DNA of 64,000 nucleotides, from assembly GCF_000427885.1 (NCBI RefSeq), contig NZ_ATYW01000002.1:255532-319531 (forward strand), written 5' to 3'. A program made the translations under genes and the position numbers. Below are positions 56,740 through 64,000 of the stretch, in pieces. The notes beneath the pieces were generated by a model, which saw only the letters and a list, made by a program, of their open reading frames with translations, was not told the origin of the DNA and did no database searches. Numbering within the stretch: position 1 is the first letter of the stretch; every line of letters begins with the position of its first letter. This stretch comes from Glycomyces tenuis DSM 44171. Lineage in GTDB: Bacteria > Actinomycetota > Actinomycetes > Mycobacteriales > Micromonosporaceae.

Positions 56740-57501
56740 ATGCCCGTCATAGCAACCCGCGGCGCGACCGTCTCCTACGGCGGTCGCGCCGTCGTCCGCG
56801 GCGTCGACCTCGCCGTCGAATCCGGTGAGGCCGTCGCCGTCATGGGCGCCAACGGCTCCGGCAAGTCCACGCTCGTCAAGGCCGTCGTCGGCCTGGCGCC
56901 CCTCGCCGCGGGCGCCATCGAGCTGTTCGGCGTCCCCCAGCGCCGCTTCCGCAACTGGAAGCGCGTCGGCTACGTCCCCCAGCGCACCGGCGCCGCCTCC
57001 GGCGTCCCGGCCACCGCCGCCGAGGTCGTCGCCCAAGGGCGCCTGGGCCACCGCCTGATCGGCCTGCCGGCGCGCCGAGGCGACCGCGCCGCCGTCGCCC
57101 GCAGCCTCGAGGAGGTCGGCCTCGCCGGCCACGCCCACTGCTCGGTCGACACCCTCTCGGGCGGCCAGCAGCAGCGCGTCCTCATCGCCCGCGCCCTCGC
57201 CACCGACCCCGAACTGCTGATCATGGACGAGCCCACCGTCGGCGTCGACGCCGAGACCCAGGCGGCGCTCGCCGCGGTCGTCGCCGACCGCGTCGACGCC
57301 GGATGCGCGGTCCTGCTCGTCACCCACGAGCTCGGCCCGCTCACCGACCGGCTCGACCGCGCCGTGGTCCTGGCCGACGGCCGCGTCGTCCACGACGGCG
57401 AGCCCCCGCGCCCGGTCGGCGAGCACGCCGACCCCCGCCACCAGCACGCGCACCCACATGCCAACGGCGAGGACACCGACGACCTCTGGGGCGGCAAATG
57501 A
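56740..57501 (+). CDS. znuC: Zinc ABC transporter ATPase ZnuC
   Basis: ATPase of the zinc importer, 253 aa. Walker A GANGSGKSTLVK, signature LSGGQQQRVLIARAL, Walker B LLIMDEPTVGVD and the H-loop VTHELG are intact. The C-terminus has a His-rich tail (PRHQHAHPHANG) that may buffer zinc. The start is ATG at 56740, 14 bases after znuA; the stop overlaps znuB (ATGA). Confidence 0.95.
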   Translation: MPVIATRGATVSYGGRAVVRGVDLAVESGEAVAVMGANGSGKSTLVKAVVGLAPLAAGAIELFGVPQRRFRNWKRVGYVPQRTGAASGVPATAAEVVAQGRLGHRLIGLPARRGDRAAVARSLEEVGLAGHAHCSVDTLSGGQQQRVLIARALATDPELLIMDEPTVGVDAETQAALAAVVADRVDAGCAVLLVTHELGPLTDRLDRAVVLADGRVVHDGEPPRPVGEHADPRHQHAHPHANGEDTDDLWGGK

Positions 57502-58403
57502 ACCTGGACATGTCCATCTTCGGCTACGAGTTCATGCAGCGCGCCCTCATCAGCGCGCTCGCCGTCGGCCTGTGCGCGCCGGCCGTCGGCGTCTTCCTCG
57601 TCCAGAAGCGCCTCGCGCTCATCGGCGACGGGCTCGGCCACATCGCGCTCACCGGCGTCGCCATCGGCTTCCTCACCGGCGGCGCGCCCATGTGGACCAC
57701 GCTCGCCACCACCATCGCCGCCTCCGTCGTCATGGAGCTCCTGCGCAGCCACTCCAAGACCTCGGGCGACGTCGCCCTGGCCATGATGTTCTACGGCGGC
57801 ATCGCCGGCGGCGTCTACCTCACCGGCATCGCCTCCGACAAGGGCGTCGCCAACCTCCAGCAGTACCTGTTCGGGTCCCTGCTCACCGCCGGATGGGACG
57901 AGGTCTGGACCATCGCCGTCGGCGGCGCCGCCGTCGCACTGCTCATGCTGGTCCTCAGGCCCTGGATGTCGGCCATCGCCACCGACGAGCAGTACGCCCG
58001 AGTCGCCGGGCTGCCCGTCGCCGGGCTCAACCTGCTGCTGCTCATGACCACCGCCGTCGTCGTCTCCGTCTCGATGCGCGCCGTCGGGCTGCTCCTGGTC
58101 AGCGCCCTGCTCGTCATCCCCGTGGTCACCGTCCAGCAGTTCACGCGCTCCTTCCGGGCCACCATGCACGGCGGCATGGCCGCCGGGCTCCTCATCGCCG
58201 GGGCCGGCGTCGTCGCCTCGGCCGTCCAGGACGTCCCGCCGGGCGCGACCATCGTGCTCATCGGTGTCGCCTGCTTCGTCGTCACCGCCACCGCCGCCGC
58301 CCTTGTGCGCCGCGTCCGCCGCACCTGGCGCCGCCACCTGCCGCCCGAAGGCGAGCCGCTCGAGGTGGAGCTGCCGCGGGCCGAACCGTCCCCGGGGGGA
58401 TGA
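57498..58403 (+). CDS. znuB: Zinc ABC transporter permease ZnuB
   Basis: Membrane channel of the importer, 301 aa, with about eight helices of the ABC-3 family. Family blocks include RLALIGDGLGHIALTGVAIG and MRAVGLLLVSALLVIPVVT. ATG at 57498 overlaps the znuC stop by 4 bases. The C-terminal tail is basic and Pro-rich. Confidence 0.95.
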   Translation: MNLDMSIFGYEFMQRALISALAVGLCAPAVGVFLVQKRLALIGDGLGHIALTGVAIGFLTGGAPMWTTLATTIAASVVMELLRSHSKTSGDVALAMMFYGGIAGGVYLTGIASDKGVANLQQYLFGSLLTAGWDEVWTIAVGGAAVALLMLVLRPWMSAIATDEQYARVAGLPVAGLNLLLLMTTAVVVSVSMRAVGLLLVSALLVIPVVTVQQFTRSFRATMHGGMAAGLLIAGAGVVASAVQDVPPGATIVLIGVACFVVTATAAALVRRVRRTWRRHLPPEGEPLEVELPRAEPSPGG

Positions 58404-58466
58404 CTTCGCGTGGGGGAGGCGACACCTGGGCCGGTCCGGGAGCCGCGGACGCGTTATTTTTGCCAT

Positions 58467-58781
58467 GTGCGTACTGAAGCCGAGCTCACCGAATCCACGC
58501 CAGCCGACTACGAGCAGGCCGGGGAGCTGCTGCGCGCGCTCGCCGCGCCGCTGCGCATCGCGATCGTGATGGAGCTGGCCGAAGGGCCCAAGTACGTGCA
58601 CCAGATCGTGGAGGTCCTCGGCGTCACACAGCCGCTGGTCTCCCAGCATTTGCGGGTCCTGCGAGGGGCGGGTATCGTGCGCGGGACCCGGTCGGGCAGG
58701 GAGATCTCGTACAGTCTTATCGACGACCACATCGCCCACATCGTCACCGACGCCGTCAACCACGCCAGAGAAGGGCACTAG
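58467..58781 (+). CDS. SmtB/ArsR-family zinc-sensor-type repressor
   Basis: A 104-aa winged-helix regulator. The recognition helix segment is VTQPLVSQHLRVLRGAGIV. The C-terminal helix carries D-x-H-x10-H-x2-E (DDHIAHIVTDAVNHARE), exactly the alpha-5 metal site of zinc sensors SmtB/CzrA. It should therefore lose DNA affinity when zinc is high and control zinc efflux or this locus. I chose GTG at 58467. It lies between znuB and zur on the same strand, giving one zinc block with two sensors of opposite logic. Confidence 0.9.
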   Translation: MRTEAELTESTPADYEQAGELLRALAAPLRIAIVMELAEGPKYVHQIVEVLGVTQPLVSQHLRVLRGAGIVRGTRSGREISYSLIDDHIAHIVTDAVNHAREGH

Positions 58782-58974
58782 CCGGGGGCCCGGACGCGGG
58801 CGGAACGGCGAAACCGAACCCCGCCTCGGGCGGGGCGAGCGCGCACGCATCGGACTGGAGGGCGATAGGTTGGAGCCCCGAGTCCGCCCGGGCCCGCACC
58901 ATCGACCACGCAGGAGGAAAGCGCAGTGGCAGGCCCACCCGTCTCCCACCACTACCCGAACCGGAGTGAACACT

Positions 58975-59382
58975 GTGCCTAAGCCGCCGGTAGAGAACAT
59001 GGCGCGGTCCACCAAGCAGCGGACCGCGATCCTCGAGCTGCTCGAAGCCGACGACGCCTTCCGGAGCGCCCAGGACCTCCACGCGATCCTGCGCGACGCC
59101 GGGTCCAAGATCGGGCTGACCACCGTCTACCGCACCCTCCAGGCCTTCGCCGACGCCGGCGTCGTCGACGTCATGCGCCTGCCCGGCGGCGACCACCTGT
59201 ACCGGCTGTGCACGGCCGAGGAGCACCACCACCACCTGGTGTGCCGCAGCTGCGGCAGGACCGTCGAGGTCGCCGGGCCCACCGTCGAGCGCTGGGCCAA
59301 CAAGGTCGCCTCCGAGCACGGCTTCACCGACGTCGGACACACGCTCGAACTCCACGGCCTGTGCGCCGCATGCTCCAAGTAG
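58975..59382 (+). CDS. zur: Zinc uptake regulator Zur (Fur family)
   Basis: A 135-aa Fur-family repressor. The winged helix includes TKQRTAILELLE and GLTTVYRTLQAFADAG. Metal-binding residues are visible in EEHHHHLVCRSCGRTVEV (His-rich site and CxxC) and at the C-terminus GLCAACSK (second CxxC, structural zinc). I chose GTG at 58975 because GGAG lies 8 bases upstream. With zinc it should bind the box at 55643-55657 and shut znuACB. Confidence 0.94.
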   Translation: MPKPPVENMARSTKQRTAILELLEADDAFRSAQDLHAILRDAGSKIGLTTVYRTLQAFADAGVVDVMRLPGGDHLYRLCTAEEHHHHLVCRSCGRTVEVAGPTVERWANKVASEHGFTDVGHTLELHGLCAACSK

Positions 59383-59392
59383 GCTTGGGACG

Positions 59393-59752
59393 ATGCTGGT
59401 GCTGTATCGGTTCGCCGTCTCCGAAGGCGAAACGGAAGACTTCTCGCGCGACGCCGAAGCCGCACTCGCGGCGCTGGCCTCGTGCGACGGCTACGTGCGC
59501 GGCCGCCTCGGGCGCGCCGTGGACGAGGACGAGACCTGGCTGCTGCTCACCGAGTGGGCCGGGGTCGGCTCCTACCGCCGCGCCCTGTCGAACTACCAGG
59601 TGAAGATGGCCACCCCGCTGCTGTCGCGAGCGCTGCCGGAGGCCTCGGCCTTCGAGGTCCTCGCCGAGTGCGCCCCGGGCGGCGAGCCGATCGGATCCGG
59701 CTCGGACCGCTCCGAGGACCCCGGGACCGCCCGACAGGAGGCCAGACGATGA
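59393..59752 (+). CDS. Antibiotic biosynthesis monooxygenase (ABM)-like protein
   Basis: A 119-aa small ferredoxin-like alpha/beta barrel of the dimeric ABM type: the first strand MLVLYRFAVSEGE, helix DFSRDAEAALAALASC and strand TWLLLTEWAGVGSYRRAL. Such proteins include monooxygenases and heme-degrading enzymes, but no heme ligand is evident. The function is unknown. It starts 10 bases after zur and overlaps the next gene by 4 bases. Confidence 0.72.
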   Translation: MLVLYRFAVSEGETEDFSRDAEAALAALASCDGYVRGRLGRAVDEDETWLLLTEWAGVGSYRRALSNYQVKMATPLLSRALPEASAFEVLAECAPGGEPIGSGSDRSEDPGTARQEARR

Positions 59753-60552
59753 GCGACCGCCCCGATCGCTCCCAGGACGACGACGCGCCGCGGCCCGAAC
59801 CGGCGGAGCGCCCGGCCGAGCCGATCGTCGCCGAACCGCGCGACACCGAGCCGGACGTCGAGCCGATCCCCGTGCAGATGGTCGCGCCGATCCAGATCGC
59901 CCCCGAGCCCGGCACCGCCCCGGCCCTGGCCGAGTCGCCCGCCCCCGAACCCGAGCGTCCCGAGCCCGACGCGGACGCCTCGGCGCCGGACGAGACCCCC
60001 GAGCCCGCCCCCACCGAGGAGACGCTGGCGCTCCCGCCGGCCACCCCCGAGCCGCCCCCGCCCCCGTCCTCGCAGCCGGAGCGCATGTCCGCCCTCGAAG
60101 GCGTCGCGGTGCCGTTCGCGGCCCCGCCGGCCGAGCGCAACAGCGGCAGGTTCGCCCTCGCGTTGGCGTTCGGCGTCGGCGGCGGCGTCATGGCCCTCAT
60201 CGCCGTGGTGGTCGCCCTGTTCGCCTCGCTTTTCACGCTGACCGAGTCCTACATGGACAAGATCGAGGACACGGCCGAGGCCTTCATCTCCGACATCGAC
60301 GACGAGCAGTGGGACGACGCTTACACCCGCCTGTGCCCCGACATGCGGGACCGGCCGGTCGAGGACTACATCGAGGAATGGGACGACTGGGAGGTCGACG
60401 GCGCCGACGTCCGACCGGTCCGCGACGAGATGAGCGGCACGTACGTGCCGGTCGAACTCGCCGACGGCTCGGTCGTGGAGCTGCGCATCCTCATCGAGCA
60501 GGGCCCCGAGTCCGTCGACACCACCGTCTGCGGCTGGGACCAGACCGGCTAG
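59749..60552 (+). CDS. Membrane protein with Pro/Glu-rich cytoplasmic region and external domain
   Basis: A 267-aa protein. Residues 1-140 are low-complexity Pro/Glu/Ala-rich, one transmembrane helix follows (about 142-168), then an extracellular acidic domain of about 95 residues. That domain contains EAFISDIDDEQWDDAYTRLC, reminiscent of NTF2-like (DUF4878) domains, and a second Cys near the end (TVCGWDQ) suggests a disulfide. Function unknown. The start is ATG at 59749, overlapping the ABM gene. Confidence 0.75.
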   Translation: MSDRPDRSQDDDAPRPEPAERPAEPIVAEPRDTEPDVEPIPVQMVAPIQIAPEPGTAPALAESPAPEPERPEPDADASAPDETPEPAPTEETLALPPATPEPPPPPSSQPERMSALEGVAVPFAAPPAERNSGRFALALAFGVGGGVMALIAVVVALFASLFTLTESYMDKIEDTAEAFISDIDDEQWDDAYTRLCPDMRDRPVEDYIEEWDDWEVDGADVRPVRDEMSGTYVPVELADGSVVELRILIEQGPESVDTTVCGWDQTG

Positions 60553-60555
60553 ATC

Positions 60556-60576
60556 CGGCCGCCGAGGAGGCGGCCG
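60556..60576 (+). terminator. Hairpin terminator after the Pro/Glu-rich protein gene
   Basis: An 8-bp stem, CGGCCGCC (60556-60563) with GGCGGCCG (60569-60576), and a 5-base loop, just after the stop at 60552. Confidence 0.7.
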
Positions 60577-60579
60577 CTC

Positions 60580-60609
60580 TTGCCACCCGGATGTTAATGC
60601 GATTAACAT
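60580..60609 (+). promoter_or_regulatory. Promoter with embedded TetR-type operator, leaderless start
   Basis: TTGCCA (60580-60585), an 18-base spacer and TAACAT (60604-60609) form a good -35/-10 pair. The expected transcription start falls at or next to the ATG at 60616, so the transcript is probably leaderless; no ribosome binding site is seen. TGTTAAT-GCG-ATTAACA (60592-60608), a perfect inverted repeat, overlaps the spacer and -10. It is the natural operator for the TetR protein encoded at the end of the operon. Confidence 0.7.
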
Positions 60610-60615
60610 AGGCAC

Positions 60616-60819
60616 ATGAGCCCTCGTGTCAGACGCGCCGCGTTCCGCGCCGCGCACCTGCTCCTCGCCGCCGCCATCGGCTGCTACGTGTACTTCCCCG
60701 ACTCCTGGGCCCTCGGCCTCAAACCGGTGATCATGGCCGTGGTCTTCCCGCTCGCGCTGATCAGCGGCCTCGCCATGTGGGGCCGCCGCCGCGTCCGCGT
60801 CACGGTGGCGGGCCCGTGA
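60616..60819 (+). CDS. Small membrane protein, first gene of the TetR operon (67 aa)
   Basis: A 67-aa protein with two hydrophobic helices (about 11-30 and 36-55) and basic ends (SPRVRRAAFRAAH and GRRRVRV). No family recognised. Leaderless start at ATG 60616, under the TetR-type operator. The stop overlaps the next GTG by 4 bases (GTGA). Confidence 0.72.
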   Translation: MSPRVRRAAFRAAHLLLAAAIGCYVYFPDSWALGLKPVIMAVVFPLALISGLAMWGRRRVRVTVAGP

Positions 60820-61397
60820 ACCGCCGCCTGGCCTGGGCCGCCCTCGCCGCGGTCGGCATCGCCGCCGCCCTCGCCGCCCAGATCCGCCTCCAAGCGCTGT
60901 TCGCCACCGCCGAGCACCCGACGACCCTCCTGCGCTCCAACCACAACGCCGACGCCGCACTCGCCCGCGACTGGCACCGGACACTCCTCGACCAGGGCAC
61001 CCTCGACCGCATGGTCACCACCGAACGCTTCGACTACCTCTGGATGCTCGCGCTCGCCGCGGCCCTGGTCTCGATCACCATGCTCGCCTCCGCGCTCTTG
61101 GAGCGCCGCGCCCCCCGAGCCTCCCGGCGGCTGCGCCGCCTCGCCCCCGCGGCCGCGCTCCCGGCGGCCGTCGACGCCGCGGAGAACGCCGTGTCCCTGG
61201 CGATGCTCGCCGACCCGCTCGGCTTCCCCGAGCTCCTCGCCCCCCTCCACGCGTCCCTGGCCTGGCTTAAGCTTGCCTGCGTGGTGGCCGTCGCCGTGGG
61301 CGCGTCCGCCTACACCCTCGTGGCGGCGGTGAAGGGAGAACGGCATGGGGACCACGACGCCGTACCACCACGGCTCGCTGCGCAGGGCCCTCCATGA
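60816..61397 (+). CDS. Membrane protein of the TetR operon
   Basis: A 193-aa protein: an N-terminal helix (about 5-24), an external region of about 60 residues, then three helices (about 82-105, 115-135 and 150-180). No recognised family. GTG at 60816 overlaps the preceding stop. Its 3' end overlaps the tetR start by 53 bases, so the three genes are tightly coupled. Confidence 0.75.
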   Translation: MNRRLAWAALAAVGIAAALAAQIRLQALFATAEHPTTLLRSNHNADAALARDWHRTLLDQGTLDRMVTTERFDYLWMLALAAALVSITMLASALLERRAPRASRRLRRLAPAAALPAAVDAAENAVSLAMLADPLGFPELLAPLHASLAWLKLACVVAVAVGASAYTLVAAVKGERHGDHDAVPPRLAAQGPP

Positions 61398-61923
61398 CGC
61401 CGCGCTGCGCCTCATCGCCGAGCACGGCGCGGACGCCTTCACCTTGAAGCAGGCCGCCGCCGAAGCGGGCGTGAGCGTCGCCGCCCCCTACCGCCACTAC
61501 GGCGGCAAGGCCGACCTCCTCGGCGCGCTCGCCGCCGAGGGCTTCACGCTCCTGGCCGACCGCCTGCGCGCGGCCGCGGCCGCCGAGGACCCGGCCCAGG
61601 CCCTGCTCGACGCGGGCCTGGCCTACCTCGCCTTCGCCGACGAGCACCGGGCCCACTTCGAAGTCATGTTCCACAACCGCGGCCGCGAGCCCCGAGCCGA
61701 AGGCGCCGTGGCCCTCGACGTCCTAGGCGGCGTCATCGCCAGGCTCGAGGCCGCCGGGCGGCTCGCGGTGCCGCCGCCGGCCGCGCTGCGCGCCGCCTGG
61801 GCGTCCGTCCACGGCCTGGCGGTCCTGCGCCACGGCGGCATGCGCACCGTCGTCGACGACGACCCGCGGTCGCTGCGCGACGAGGTCCTCGCTCCGCTCC
61901 TGAGCGGCGGGCTCCTGCGCTGA
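61345..61923 (+). CDS. TetR/AcrR-family transcriptional regulator
   Basis: A 192-aa repressor. The N-terminal helix-turn-helix begins TPYHHGSLRRALHDAALRLI with FTLKQAAAEAGVSVAAPYRHYGGKADLL, a well-conserved TetR block with the TetR_C_33-like C-terminal half (LAYLAFADEHRAHFEVMF). It should sense a small molecule and control its own operon through the operator at 60592-60608. The ligand is unknown. Confidence 0.92.
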   Translation: MGTTTPYHHGSLRRALHDAALRLIAEHGADAFTLKQAAAEAGVSVAAPYRHYGGKADLLGALAAEGFTLLADRLRAAAAAEDPAQALLDAGLAYLAFADEHRAHFEVMFHNRGREPRAEGAVALDVLGGVIARLEAAGRLAVPPPAALRAAWASVHGLAVLRHGGMRTVVDDDPRSLRDEVLAPLLSGGLLR

Positions 61924-61978
61924 GCCGCGGTCGCCGCGCGACGAGGCCCCCTCCACCGCCGAACGGCCGCCTCCCGCC

Positions 61979-63184
61979 CTAGAACCGCGACGGCGGATAC
62001 CGCTGCGGCGGGACGGCCTGCGGCGCCCCCGTCCCCGGCTGCCCCATGGGGACCATCATGACGAGCGCCGCGGCCGGTCTGCGCGGCGTCCACTTCCGGA
62101 CGCCGGGCACGAGCATGAGCGCGAAGACGGCGACCGCCAGCACTTGGAGAGCGATGTGGCGGGCGAACATCATCGGGTAGGGATTCGACTCCCACGGCGG
62201 GATGAAGTCGCGGTACTCGCGGTATTCGAGGTACACGAAGACGAGCAGGAGCCCCGCCGAGAGGATCGCGCCGATCGACCACACGACGCCGAAGACCCTC
62301 GCCGCCGCCGAGCCCTTCATCAGCCCCGGCGCGCAGATGACGGCGCAGATCAGCAGCACCGCGTAGACGACGGTCGGGATGCCCCGCATCCAGATGTTGT
62401 CGCCGTCCAGGAACGCCCCAGGCAGCGACGTGTACTCGGAGTACCTGGCGTTCTCGGCCATCGCGCTGTCGACGTTGACCCACACCCCCCACGCGCACAG
62501 CGCGGCGAACAGCCACACCGCGATGACGGCGACGGTGGCCGCGCCCGGCCTGGTCTCCGGGCGCTCCGGCTGCGGCGGGCCGGCCACGCCGGGCGCCCCC
62601 GGCATGCCCGACACCTGCACCTCGCCTCGCTGGATGCGGTGCATGAGGATCCACTGCCGCGCCGACTTGGAGCACAGCAGCCCCAGCAGCGTGCCGTAGA
62701 GCGCGGCCAGAACGCCGCCGACCGCGAGCGCGATCTCGCCGCCGTTCCCGAACGCGATGGTCCCGAAGACGATGCCGACGGCCGCGAAGACCAGACCGAT
62801 AATGGCCGACACCAGGTTCCAGATCCACGCCCAGCGCTTGCCCCGTGCGATGTGCACGGGCGTCAGCACCGACTGGATCGTGGTGTACAGGGCGTAGGCC
62901 AAGGCGATCAGGCTCAGCGGGTGGAAGAAGTCGATCATGTTGATGATCGAGAAGACGTCGCCGACTGCGGCGATGGCGAGGAAGATCCACAGGATCACCT
63001 GGATGCCGGTGACGGTGCCGGGCTTGTCCATCGTCATCACCGGCGCGGCCATCTGGCCGGGGACCGGCTGGCCGGCGGGCCCCGCCGTCGGACCGTAGGC
63101 GCCGCCGGGCCCCATGGTCGGCGGCCGAGGCGGGACCGACTGGTACCCGGATGGCGAAGGAGGTTGCTGGGGAGGGAAAGTCAT
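61979..63184 (-). CDS. Polytopic membrane protein with Pro-rich N-terminus
   Basis: A 401-aa protein with a Pro/Gln/Gly-rich N-terminus (about 1-45) and about eight hydrophobic helices in two groups, separated near residue 195 by a short linker (GMPGAPGVAGPPQPERPE). It looks like a tandem arrangement of two four-helix units, with layout similar to the protein at 45754-46464. The function is unknown. It diverges from the HSP90-family gene with 126 bases between. Confidence 0.75.
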   Translation of the reverse strand: MTFPPQQPPSPSGYQSVPPRPPTMGPGGAYGPTAGPAGQPVPGQMAAPVMTMDKPGTVTGIQVILWIFLAIAAVGDVFSIINMIDFFHPLSLIALAYALYTTIQSVLTPVHIARGKRWAWIWNLVSAIIGLVFAAVGIVFGTIAFGNGGEIALAVGGVLAALYGTLLGLLCSKSARQWILMHRIQRGEVQVSGMPGAPGVAGPPQPERPETRPGAATVAVIAVWLFAALCAWGVWVNVDSAMAENARYSEYTSLPGAFLDGDNIWMRGIPTVVYAVLLICAVICAPGLMKGSAAARVFGVVWSIGAILSAGLLLVFVYLEYREYRDFIPPWESNPYPMMFARHIALQVLAVAVFALMLVPGVRKWTPRRPAAALVMMVPMGQPGTGAPQAVPPQRYPPSRF

Positions 63185-63310
63185 TGATTTCCTCGGGTTT
63201 TGGGGCAGGTTGTAGCGGTCAGATTACCGGACATCGACAACCGGGCGGTGGTGCGCGGGTTTGCTAGTCTGACTCACGCCGAGAGACCTCCGAGCGAAGC
63301 AGGACGCACC

Positions 63311-64000
63311 GTGTCTGACATAACGCCCACTTCCCACACGTTCCAAGTGGATCTGCGCGGCCTGGTGGATCTGCTGTCCCACCACCTGTACTCGTCTCCG
63401 AAGGTCTATGTCCGCGAGCTGCTCCAGAACGCCGTCGACGCGATCACCGCGCGCCGCGCCTTCGAGCCCGCCGCCCCCGGCGAGGTCCGCATCGCCACCG
63501 ACGGGCAGCGCCTGACCATCACCGACCCCGGCGTGGGCCTGACCGCCGCCGAAGTCCACAAGCTGCTCGCCACCATCGGCGGCTCCTCCAAACGCGACGA
63601 GGAGATCGAGGGCGCCCGCCGGGACTTCCTCGGCCAGTTCGGCATCGGCCTGCTCGCGTGCTTCACCGTCGCCTCGGTCATCACCGTCACCTCCCGCTCG
63701 GCCAGGGAACGCGACGCGGCCGCCGTGCGCTGGTCGGCCCGCGACGACGGCTCCTACACCGTCACCGAACTGCCCGAGGGCGAGCGACCCGAGCCGGGCA
63801 CCGTCGTCGAACTCCTCGCCCGCCCCGGCGAGCAGTGGCTCGCCCCCGGCAAAGTCGTCGACCTCGCCCGCGAGTACGGCTCGCTCCTGCCGGTCGACAT
63901 CACCGTCGAAGGCGGCGGCGAGACCGTGCGGGTCACCGACACGCCGCCGCTGTGGGAACGCCCCTGGCCGACCGCGACGGCCCGCCGCCTCGCGCTCAAC
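63311..64000 (+). CDS. HSP90-family protein, N-terminal part (cut by the window end)
   Basis: A GTG-started frame running off the right edge, 230 codons visible. The GHKL ATPase site is clear: VRELLQNAVDAITAR (N-box), TDPGVGLTAAEVH (DxGxG) and FLGQFGIGLLACFTVAS (lid region). The start is GTG at 63311 with AGGA 8 bases before. It begins TSHTFQVDLRGLVDLLSHHL, typical of the actinomycete HSP90-like group rather than classical HtpG. The C-terminal part is outside the window. Confidence 0.9.
   Translation, partial: MSDITPTSHTFQVDLRGLVDLLSHHLYSSPKVYVRELLQNAVDAITARRAFEPAAPGEVRIATDGQRLTITDPGVGLTAAEVHKLLATIGGSSKRDEEIEGARRDFLGQFGIGLLACFTVASVITVTSRSARERDAAAVRWSARDDGSYTVTELPEGERPEPGTVVELLARPGEQWLAPGKVVDLAREYGSLLPVDITVEGGGETVRVTDTPPLWERPWPTATARRLALN

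Overview
The window is about 64 kb of very GC-rich DNA with dense, mostly GTG/ATG-started genes. Several genes are actinomycete hallmarks: a WhiB1-type Fe-S regulator, the fused 2-oxoglutarate enzyme Kgd, geosmin synthase, nickel superoxide dismutase, NnaR (a HemD-winged-helix fusion) and a family 2B encapsulin. This indicates a filamentous or soil actinomycete; a Glycomyces/Stackebrandtia-like lineage is my guess only. No rRNA, tRNA, CRISPR array, insertion sequence or prophage was seen. The two window edges cut an upstream region (left) and an HSP90-family gene (right).

Layout. 0.1-3.5 kb: assimilatory sulfur operon (leader peptide, sulfite reductase, small Zn-ribbon protein, CysH, CbiX-type chelatase). 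3.5-9.4 kb: lipid kinase, whiB1 behind a long leader with CRP-type boxes, RsbW-like anti-sigma factor, sodN, a quinone-oxidoreductase-like enzyme. 9.4-12.6 kb: sugar ABC importer without its own ATPase. 12.8-16.6 kb: kgd. 17-21.7 kb: STAS protein, then a two-component system followed by an HtrA/PepD-like protease, the mprA-mprB-pepD order of mycobacteria. 21.8-26.3 kb: membrane-anchored Mrr-like protein, rsmI, a VapBC module, an ABC-2 exporter.

26.4-30 kb and 39.6-45 kb form a split nitrate assimilation system: narK and nasC in one place, a flavoprotein reductase, nirB, nirD and nnaR in the other. The nasC and flavoprotein-nirBD promoters carry the same 38-bp pattern (TTAGC, GAAAC and GTAAC at fixed spacing), a probable GlnR/NnaR operator. 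Between them, 32.1-39.2 kb is an isoprenoid/terpene locus: ispH, a polyprenyl diphosphate synthase, a family 2B encapsulin shell with a cyclic-nucleotide domain, a DUF4239 membrane protein, a Pro-rich surface protein and geosmin synthase. This is the most interesting block, because family 2B shells are known to package terpene cyclases or prenyl transferases.

45-53.7 kb is mixed housekeeping: epimerase, endonuclease V, MOSC protein, recO, uppS and a voltage-gated channel with an unusual selectivity filter. It also holds a decayed VapBC module and a frameshifted hydrolase. 53.8-59.4 kb is a zinc block: a YcgR/YcgQ-like pair, a perfect Zur box, znuACB, an SmtB-type sensor and zur. The right end holds membrane proteins, a TetR operon with an operator lying inside an apparently leaderless promoter, and the start of an HSP90-family gene.
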